Shown: positions 55,777 to 64,000 of the stretch, in pieces | How the letters are laid out: the number at the start of each line of letters is the position of its first letter | Numbering within the stretch: position 1 is the first letter of the stretch | Assembly: GCA_021229015.1 (NCBI GenBank) | Contig: CM037794.1 | Coordinates: 43,904,190 to 43,968,189 of the forward strand | Direction of reading: 5' to 3' | Length of the DNA stretch: 64,000 nucleotides | From: Solen grandis | Lineage: Eukaryota > Mollusca > Bivalvia > Adapedonta > Solenidae | The notes under the pieces: generated by a model | The model's input: only the letters and a program-made list of their open reading frames with translations | Database searches by the model: none | Told to the model about the DNA's origin: nothing | Made by a program: the position numbers and the translations under genes

Positions 55777-56367
55777 TTAAGTTTTCAGATTTTTTTTGCT
55801 TTTACTTAATTTTGTAAGTTCTTGTTTCTCTTTTAATGAGTATTGGTATTTGCTCCTTCTTTTTGTCTTACAATAGTTTGATTTCGCACTTAAATAATTA
55901 TCTTTCAGAAGCCCATCGGATTTGTTTCTGAGAAATTCATTCCTTGCTTTATTAAATACTTTTCTTGTCTTATAGCAGTTTTCGTTAAACCATGGTTTTT
56001 TGTTTGTATTATGACATGATTTGGTAGTATCTTTATTCATTTTTTGTTTTCCAAATACTCGAATGGAACAATCGTGTAGTATGGATAAGAACGAACTTGT
56101 TATGTCATTTATATCAGAATTATTGTCTATAGAATCTATGCATTGTTGGATATCATTTTGTTTTTGTGTCAGATTATATTTAAATTCTTCGACCTTCTCT
56201 TCATCGAATCGTATATAGTGATTATCCATACTATCGACATTAATGTTATTTTCATTATCATTATTATATATAAATGCATCTTTTTTAGTTTGCAAAAGAA
56301 TTGATATGCTACAATGGTCAGAGAATTCTGAGGGATTATCAATACTGAAATCTTTTATATATTTCAT
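55777..56367 (-). pseudogene. LINE ORF2: end of endonuclease and connector
   Basis: About 196 codons beginning in the last part of the endonuclease (EFSDHCSISILLQTKKD), then a charged connector with NKKPWFNENCYKTRKVFNKA and RNEFLRNKS, typical of the stretch between endonuclease and RT. The frame ends in SKSKKNLKT where a run of eight A (T on + strand, 55,790-55,797) shifts reading into the RT frame. Confidence 0.8.
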
Positions 56368-56593
56368 GTCATTCGGGTGTATAAGAAAATAATCGACAAC
56401 GATCGGGTATTACATAATATATTACATAAAGTTTCCTTATCCAAACTAGACGCTGAATTATATTCATCAAATCACTTATGCCAGTCCAAACTGGCTCTTA
56501 AATGTTCAGATTAAACAGCCTGTTTAATGTACAAATCATGTCACCTACCTATCCGTGTTTGATGATTACAATTATCTCCCTTTTTATCAAATA

Positions 56594-56690
56594 ACGCGGG
56601 CCATCAGACCCCTCGCGAGAATCCGTGACCTAATTAGGTCATCAGACCCCTAGCGAGAATTCGTGACCTAATTAGGGTATTGTAAAATCA
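56594..56690. repeat. Tandem duplication of about 45 bp
   Basis: CATCAGACCCCTCGCGAGAA TCCGTGACCTAATTAGG followed by the same text with three substitutions. Confidence 0.85.
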
Positions 56691-56699
56691 AGTGTTTCC

Positions 56700-57580
56700 G
56701 CGATATATGTGTAGAAAGCTTTTGATGAAGTATAAATCCATGCATTTGCAAAATTAACCATATTCGCTTTATTCCACTCTATTTCTTCGTTACGGAGTGT
56801 GAAATGAAACGTGCCCATAGCTTCTCTCTGCAAATATCTGCATTCAGACGAACATGTCTTGAGAAACGAGTATATAGTTTAATTAACGCAGTTTAGGATT
56901 TATGGTTGATCGGCAGGCAAGTACACGCAAACAAGTTTACATAGTGTTTTGATTTAAACACGGTATTTTCCAATCATGGCAATGGAATAGATTTTGTTCA
57001 CAAACACACACATACAAATCTGCACTCTTACATTACCACAGTAACTGACACATGACGTCATAATAGTCGTCTTTAAAATCTTCTAACATCGTTCTTTGGT
57101 TTCATTTATTTCAAGTGTAAAAAGGCGATTAAAAGTACAAACGAGAATATCAAATTAATTCCTTAACATTATCATAATGAAAAAGCAATAAACACACGTT
57201 TAAGCCCTTTTCAATACTTATTGCCATATCTTAACACACACGAAGATTTTTTTTATCAGGTCAATGCTCTATTTTCTCCCTCTCGCTAAATTTAGAAAAC
57301 CTACAGTGTTGTTATTTCCGGTGAAAGCAAGGGATAAGAAAATAAAAACAGATTGCAATAAAGTGATCACAAGTCTTGAAACACATTGTCTTATGAAGTT
57401 GTGATTTTTTTCTCCTGTAATCTTCTTTGCTTCATCTGTGTTCAAGATAACCTACTCTTCGTATTGAAATATCCCGACTTTTTGTTCTCAATAGTTGTTC
57501 TTATAATATTTTGTTTGAAGTCAATTGAATAGACTACAGACGTCTTTGAAACACTTGAAAAATAAGAACGCCCCTTCATA
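56700..57580. other. No gene seen
   Basis: AT-rich sequence without recognised features. Confidence 0.35.
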
Positions 57581-57585
57581 TATTT

Positions 57586-57706
57586 ATTTGTTGGTTTTAA
57601 AGTTCAACCGACAGTATTTCAGTCATTTGGAGACTATGCCTACTTAGGTCAGATATTGTGTTGCCACACTGCAATATCACGCCGTAGACATGTGGCACGA
57701 TATGAT
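57586..57706 (-). repeat. SINE family 2 tail fragment
   Basis: CAACCGACAGTATTTCAGTC, ATTTGGAGACTATGCCTACT and CAATATCACGCCGTAGACAT in minus orientation. Confidence 0.7.
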
Positions 57707-58089
57707 GTTATATCCGCAATAAATCTGCAACGTTTGAAAAGAAAATGTCAATCGGGTCTTGCTTAACTAAGTTCCATGGCAGGATACCTTGACCTTTGAA
57801 AAGTGAAAAACCCTAGCTCAATATCCTCAACTCCGAAAATTAACTTGCCTTTTTGATATATTTTCGATACTTTTTCGAGTACTTGGTGGGAAGAATAACT
57901 CAAGTCCTAGACGGCTTCAGTCAAAAATGTGTTTACTGTAAATATTGTATTCATTCGGTTAAAAGTCAGTCACGAATTGGTCAGGCTGGTGTCTATAATT
58001 TAAATTTCTATATCACTATTGATAAATCACTGTCTACGAAACGAAAGATAGTATCGGATAAGTGCAGATAGCTACTTTTTAAGTCTAGC

Positions 58090-58251
58090 GTAATCCTTTA
58101 CCTTATGAATATTCATATAAACAATTTTGACTTGATGAATATTGATTTACTAACTTGAAATATAATTTCAGCTTCCAGAAGGATTTGTCTGATCAGAGTC
58201 TGCGCTGTTCACCATGGCGTCAAAACATCTATATCAGGTAAAGGGTTAAAG
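58090..58251. mobile_element. TTAA-type MITE, diverged
   Basis: Starts AATCCTTTACCTTATGAATA and ends ATCAGGTAAAGGGTTAA. The middle keeps GTCTGATCAGAGTCTGCGCT, one arm of the palindrome seen at 31,990. A second half-copy, ACCATTTACCTCATGAATAT, is at about 29,822. Confidence 0.55.
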
Positions 58252-58259
58252 GAGCTCGT

Positions 58260-59110
58260 TCACAGATGATTGGTAGAAATAAGATGATTTTCTTAGGTCG
58301 CATTGCACAGGAAAACACTATTTTCGTAAACGTCACTTCCGGGAAATCGGTTAGAAATAGAATACGGTATCCCGGAAGCAGATGCTTGCGTTACCATGTG
58401 ACATGTTCCGCAAAATGGTGTCTTCACCACATCCGGGTAGCGAAATCGTAAGATCAGCCTGTAATGTGAATGCATGCGCAAAGATTAAATGTGATCAGTC
58501 ATGTGACGACACGCGAACATAAAAATTCTGAAATATAGGTTTTATAATTCTAAATATAGATTCAATACCGTTCGCGCATATATTTACAATCACGAATTGT
58601 TGCATTGGATGACGATGCGCCTGTAGATGGATATTGATAGACGTAATACACACTTATAGTTAAAGTCAAATTTGACTCAGTGACCACCTGTGACCGAGCT
58701 GCTTTAAGTTCCCTGTAAATAGAAGCGACATTGACAATAAATTGCCACAATGGGGAGGTGAAAATCGTCACAGGTGCATCATTCGTGTTTGTTTTTCTTT
58801 TTGAGTATAGTCAGTCAAAATGCGACGTAAGACATGCTAGTAAGGTATCATATTTTGAAGACATCAGAGACTTTCTCCGGAATTCTTACGGAAGATTCCG
58901 GAAAAAAGGGGAAGAAACAGGATTGAGACGTGACCAGCTGGTAAACTCACATGAAAGGGCTCGACTGACTAGACCGGGACTTAAGCCTATGCCGGTGAGG
59001 GTGTCATACCTGTTTAACAACAAATTTAGACAAAGACACTTCTTCAATTTTCAGGATGACTTGGCTTTTAATTTATGTAAGAAAGAACAATCATTCCTCA
59101 CAAACTTGAC
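58260..59110. other. No gene established
   Basis: Locally higher GC with paired CCGGGAAA/CCCGGAAG motifs at 58,330-58,380. A 128-codon open stretch at 58,731-59,117 (+) includes tRNA/SINE-like text (CTGACTAGACCGGGACTTAA) and is probably not a gene. Confidence 0.35.
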
Positions 59111-59116
59111 CATTTA

Positions 59117-59325
59117 GGGCGCCGTGGTCTAGTGGTAACATATTTTTTTTCAGATCCCTAGGGTCACCCTTAGGATCCTAAGTTTGTGGGTTTGAACTCC
59201 GTTGGGGATAAAAATTTCTCATGACGTTCCACGACGGAAGGTACTGGTCCAATCCAGGAAACATCAAGAGGGATTAGTGTAAGTTGTAAGAACTTGTTTC
59301 CCAATCGATGTAAAATAGATAAGTA
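59117..59325 (+). repeat. SINE, family 3
   Basis: GGGCGCCGTGGTCTAGTGGT AACAT head (A box), a short insertion, GTGGGTTTGAACTCCGTTGG (B box), CTCATGACG and a tail GTTGTAAGAACTTGTTTCCC AATCGATGTAAAATAG. Confidence 0.8.
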
Positions 59326-60097
59326 AAATAAATAATCTCTGACCTCGACACTTCGACGTTTTATACATTATTACCGTGTTTATTAATAATACGACATTGC
59401 CATGCGCAGGAATACGTTGACCTTGATTTTTAACCTGTTTAATAGCGAACACGCTGTTTACTACTGCGTTTATTAACCTAAAAATAATCCAACAATCGAT
59501 AGTGGTCATAAAATGATCCCCTCACTTCGATAACATCAGTGATTCTATGTGAAAATCACAGACGATACCGGAGATATGTGGAGAAACACGAATGATGACA
59601 ATTGGTATAAAATGGCCATGTCATCGTGGGGGAAATTAATCAACGTTTTCTATTGATTATCTACAACAATATTTTTAGCTTGCTTGATAAGTGCATATTG
59701 GTCAACCAGTAATCGTTGATTCGAATTTGTTGGTGGATTTATTTGGATTTAACGTTCCTCTTACAATTTTGTCAGTCTTGATATCAGCCAAGCAGTTATC
59801 TTTAACTCCAATTTGACTGACTATTTGTTTGGATTTTACGTTCCTCTAACAATCACTCCAGTCTTAAAGATAATCTGGTGGGAAAACACATGTGAATTTG
59901 TGCAGGGTTATATTTTATTTATAATACGAAGACAAAACAAATATTTTACTGTTGTCGTAATGGAGATGTCATTCACTGCTACAATATTTTAATCATACAT
60001 AGACATCCAGCTAATTAATTACAGGTGGAGGACAAGAACACATAACTACAGACAATCCAAGCTTTACACTTTAAAAAATCAACGTGACTAGAGTGGT

Positions 60098-60418
60098 TTG
60101 TTTGTTTGTTTGTTTATTTGTTTGATTTAACGTCCCATCGACAGTATTTCAGTCATTTGGAGACGATGTCTACTTGAGACAGATATAGTGCTGCCCCACT
60201 GCAGTATCACGCCGTAGACATGTGGCATGATATTACACCAGTCACATTATCCTAACACCGGGCCAACCATTCCTCGAACTACCCTTATATGCTGTGCGGC
60301 GCCAAGCAAGGCAGCTATACCAGTACCATTTTTACGACTTTGGTATGTCGCGGCCATGGATCGAATCCACGACCTCCCTTCCCCGAGGTGGACGCTCTTA
60401 CCGACCGGAAGGGTACCA
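60098..60418 (-). repeat. SINE, family 2, near full length
   Basis: A second full copy: GTTTGATTTAACGTCCCATC, CAGTATCACGCCGTAGACAT, GACACCGGGCCAACCAT-like text, CCATTTTTACGACTTTGGTA and head GATCGAATCCACGACCTCCC. Confidence 0.85.
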
Positions 60419-60654
60419 GATCTCACAGCGGAGAGGAGACTACATGATACATACGTCATATTAAGTCAGAAACTATTTCTATTCGGCAATGGGGGCCGTT
60501 TACCGAAATATTTGTCAAAATCCGCAAATATACATAACATTATGTAATGTAAAGAGATTCAGTTGAAGGTTCAAATTTTTGTTCTGTTAAATAGAACAAC
60601 TACTCAAACTGCATAATATGAAAACAATGCTTTGTCAGTATAGCAAGCAATACT

Positions 60655-61264
60655 GTCAGGAGTCCCCACCGGTGAAATTAGCCACATGAAGAATTTGTGC
60701 CAGATAGAAACAAGAAAATAATGGAAATGAATTATGATCCCCGAACTGCACTGGCCTTTCAAGCGTGCATATGGTTGATGCGTGCAACACGCCTTTGTGT
60801 TATGTCAAACACTTCTGTAAAGATACATAAAAATCCAAACATAGATATGGAAGTTATAGAGCGGACACGTAGATGTAGCCTGTAAATACCAAAGAGAATG
60901 TCTAAGAACTCCAGTGACTTGACCTTTCAAGGACACACATGACTGATGCGCGCGACACTCCTGTGTGTTATGACAAACATGTTTGTAAAGTTTTATGAAA
61001 ATCCATCCATTAATATGGAAACGGACATGATAATGTAGCCTATGAACACCAAAGACAATTTCTAACAACCACTGTGACCCTGACTTTTCAAGGATGCATG
61101 TGGTTGATGCGCGCGACACACCACTGTGTTAGGTTATGAGGAATACTTCTATTAAGTTTTTTTTAATTCCATACATAAATGTCCAAGTTATGGAGCGCAC
61201 ACGAAAGCGGGATGGACGGAATGAAGGACGCACGCAAACTTATAGTCCCCAACCGGTGGAGACT
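60655..61264. mobile_element. GGAGCGGACACG element with tandem core and terminal hairpins
   Basis: Three units of roughly 150 bp sharing GACCTTTCAAGGA(C/T)(A/G)CA, TGATGCGCGCGACAC, CTGTGTTATGACAAAC and GTTATGGAGCG. Both ends have AGTCCCCAaCCGGTGGAGACT-like palindromic text (60,660 and 61,240). Confidence 0.6.
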
Positions 61265-61281
61265 AATAAATCGTATTAAGA

Positions 61282-61452
61282 CTGCGTAGTTGGGTGGTTA
61301 TAGCATCTGGCCTCCCAACGCTACGGGTTCGAATCCCGGCAGTGTCACACGGATTCGCCTTCTAGCTGGCTTGCGGTCGGTCGGTGGTTCTACACCAGCT
61401 CCTATGTACACTATAAGCTGGACGTGACTGAAATACTAGCATAGCGACGATT
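61282..61452 (+). repeat. SINE, family 1
   Basis: ACTGCGTAGTTGGGTGGTTA, CTACGGGTTCGAATCCCGGC, CTAGCTGGCTTGCGGTCGGT and GGACGTGACTGAAATACTAG. Confidence 0.75.
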
Positions 61453-61459
61453 TATTCAT

Positions 61460-63860
61460 CAAAACAATAACATCCGTTCGTATTTATGTCGAGGTCCGGT
61501 CCATTTTTTTTAACTTATCTTCTCAATTTGAACAAGAAGAGATTAAAACAAAATGTTTTAACGGAAGCCTTACAAGAAGCATACTGTCACCCTCCCTTTC
61601 TCTTTTCTACTGCGTTGACCTTATAACCAAACCGACAAAAAAAAAAATAATAAAAAAATAAATAAATAAATAATACCTCAACATATCTATATCTATTATA
61701 TATGGATGGGTCGATATTTTTTGACTGAATATCAGGGTACTTTGTCTATGATTTAAATCAAAAGGAAGCAAATATAAATTAACAGACGCAAAATAAGGAA
61801 TGTATAAAAACTAGAATTTAAACATACTATACATATATAACCCAAGAATTCACTCCCCACCAAAAAGAAAAATAAAAAAATAAATAAATAAAAAAATTAA
61901 GAAGTAAAAAACAAATACATTGCCAGGAAGAATAGAACTCACGGCTTTTCTAGGGGAAAAATGTCCAGATCGACGCCTCTTCCAATTGAGCAAGTTCCAC
62001 TTGTTGTTCAAATAAGGTTATTTATAGGTACTTTACTGTATCACAACGGCAGCAGTACAAGTGTACTAATTTACTACATTGACTACACCAAACGTTCTTC
62101 ATATTACAATTGCATATTAAATATAATAAACATTAAGCATTACTTATCCCAGACTATTTACTTATTAAATAATATCAATCAATGTGCAACTATTAAAAAA
62201 AAAACCCACAAAACACATATTTGACACCCCCGAACAACCACATAAATAAATAGGGTCACTGAAAATTATTTCAATCACAGCTTTACACTCGACTGCAATA
62301 CCGATTTGCACATGCGCCAACGGAAGTGAAACCCCATTTTTAATTGGACATACTAATATATATATAGTGTATACAGTACTTAATAACAGTAATATATATA
62401 CAGTACTGAATACCGTCCAGAAAAAAAAAACAATCAGAGGAAACTTAAAAGTGACATACATGTATAGAGAGGATTTGAGAAGTAAACCCTGACAGAGGTC
62501 ATAATGCTCTGTGCTTGATTTACACTGGAATCTATTTTGAAGCTTGATTTAGCTTCGTACTCTATGCATGTATATCACACACACACACATAAAAATGAAA
62601 AAAAAAATCAAATATCTTTGGAATATATATAGAGAGAGAGAAACAAAAAATGCCTGAATACCACAATGTGTTTTCATACAATTTACCCTTAAAATATTAC
62701 ATATGGAACTTAAAAAAGGCTTATTTTAATATTTTGGTTGTGGAAATAAATGCATTTGACTAGAATTTGAAATTCCATTTAGAAGAGCGTGGCTGTAAAA
62801 GAAATGACTTCAGATCGAACTGGGTGGAGTGCATAATTTAAGCCGATAAAGTCCAAATGTATTTGCAATTCAAATCGACTATCGTTACTGAAACAACTCA
62901 CCTATTACATATATTTACAATACTAAACTATTCAAAATAACTGGATAGATAAAACATAATTTTTTTTGCCTGAAATAAATACTTTTAACCATTTTACTGT
63001 GTTTTCATTTTTGTTTTCTATTAATTACAATTTCCTTATTAATACTATTTAATACTGACTCATTAAACTGGCTCGAGATACGTTAAAATATTTCATCCTT
63101 CAAATAAATAGAGAACTTCCAATACAACCAGAGACAAGACGAAATACGAGGCACTTTATCAATTACACAGAAAATTCAAGTCCTATCCCTTTCCAATATT
63201 TCTCCTTTCTCACAAATTAAAACAAAATGCGAGGCGACATCTCAACTATTGTGAAAACTAAGATATTTATGTACGCATATATGATATACGAGTTAAATTG
63301 ATAAAAATTGATAAAAATGTAAGAAACGCAGGAATTCTCTTTGGCACTCGGGATTTTATCACCGTGGTAGGAGTGTTTGAACATAAAACTCTTTGTTGTT
63401 AGGTAAATATGAATGTGACATATGTTTCTCTCTTACAGAGGCAGGTAGCTACAGATCCCAATTTTCTAAGCCCGTTGTGTGTCGCAGTCGGGGATCGAAC
63501 CCCATTCTCCTGCTCATAAGGCGAACCCTTTACTTTCTCGACCATATCTGGTATCTTGGGAGTAAAGGAAATAAAACCAGCAAATAAGGGTAGGACAGGA
63601 CGATACATGGTGTAACAAATGTTCATTTATGTTGACCATATGGAAGATACCAAATATATATTCCACTTTAACTATAGCATTGTGCAACATTGGAAGAGGG
63701 ATTGATATAATGTATAACATTAACATAGAAATAAATAAGCCTTAAACTATTCTATTAACGTCCGGGGTATTTGAGATTAATGTTACCCATGCAAACGAAT
63801 TATTTTATCAATATATTTGCATACTTACATTAAATATATCAGAATATTACTAAAATAAAC
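61460..63860. other. AT-rich sequence, no gene seen
   Basis: A-rich stretches, (CA)n at 62,576-62,589 and a minus-strand tRNA-like SINE head (GGGGATCGAACCCCATTCTC) at about 63,490. Confidence 0.4.
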
Positions 63861-63871
63861 ATTGCATACAA

Positions 63872-64000
63872 ACCGGGTTAGAGCACCCGCCTCGGGAGAG
63901 GGAGGTCGTGGGTTCGATCCCCGATTATGAAATACCAAAGTCAAATAGCTCCCTGCTTGGTGCTACAGGGTAGTTCCAGGACTGAATGGCCTGGTGTCAG
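63872..64000 (+). repeat. SINE, family 2, cut by window end
   Basis: Head GGGTTAGAGCACCCGCCTCG and GGTCGTGGGTTCGATCCCCG (A and B box), then ATACCAAAGTC and GGTAGTTCCAGGACTGAATG. Confidence 0.8.

Larger units (their letters stand above)
53590..56405 (-). mobile_element. Non-LTR retrotransposon (LINE), 5'-truncated, nearly intact ORF2
   Basis: A minus-strand LINE whose coding body runs from 56,405 to 53,742. The 5' cut falls within the endonuclease domain, whose C-terminal SDHCSISIL is preserved after VVDYFLIHPNDM. Reverse transcriptase and a C-terminal zinc-knuckle-like region follow. The 3' end at about 53,590 is a short (ATGTT)n-type tail. Long open frames and only two frame breaks suggest a recent insertion. 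Confidence 0.85.

Noticed and set aside
58731..59117. A 128-codon + strand open frame as a gene
   Set aside because: It includes tRNA/SINE-like text, has no domain signature and ends where a family 3 SINE begins.

Overview
The window is AT-rich eukaryotic nuclear DNA with small phase-conserved exons, long introns and a very heavy load of SINEs, MITEs, hairpin-ended repeats, microsatellites and minisatellites. Repeats that open with AGCTCACCTGAGC or ACTAGAAATGTG, tRNA-derived SINEs and a TNF-receptor-like gene together suggest a bivalve mollusc. This assignment is an inference from pattern. There is no bacterial, plasmid or viral gene organisation and no CRISPR array.

Two host genes can be reconstructed by hand. 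(1) On the + strand, 1.4-16.0 kb, is a single-pass receptor gene. It has a signal-peptide exon, one exon with three TNFR cysteine-rich domains, a 24-nt microexon, a transmembrane exon, and then, instead of a death domain, a cytoplasmic trypsin-like fold domain that keeps a Gly-Ser-Pro nucleophile motif but appears to have lost the catalytic His and Asp. All junctions after the signal-peptide exon are phase 1. Inside it, a 362-bp tandem duplication has fused half an exon to the tail of a dead mariner transposase, giving an in-frame potential cassette exon. (2) On the - strand, 29.7-37.7 kb, is the 3' part (about 199 residues, four exons) of RCC1L, the mitochondrial RCC1-like beta-propeller protein. 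Its upstream exons are not visible and a 100-N gap follows at 38.1 kb.

Between and around these lie transposons. At 20.99-23.49 kb a hairpin-ended element is interrupted by a second hairpin-ended element and by an internally deleted 872-bp Tc1-like transposon with intact ends. At 24.8-26.6 kb there is a large foldback repeat. Several TTAA-flanked, piggyBac-like MITEs carry internal palindromes. A 74-bp tandem array carrying a Pol III B-box-like motif fills part of the last RCC1L intron. The C-terminal remnant of an L2/CR1-like LINE is at 34.3-34.9 kb, and a long 5'-truncated non-LTR retrotransposon with only two homopolymer frameshifts is at 53.6-56.4 kb.

From about 38.2 to 64 kb no gene can be established with confidence. 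The region holds minisatellites, at least five tRNA-derived SINE families, a TATA-box/first-exon candidate at 44.5 kb (+) and a possible start exon plus 12-nt microexon near 50.0-50.4 kb (-). Exon boundaries were read by eye from splice signals, frame and phase, so they are predictions without transcript support.
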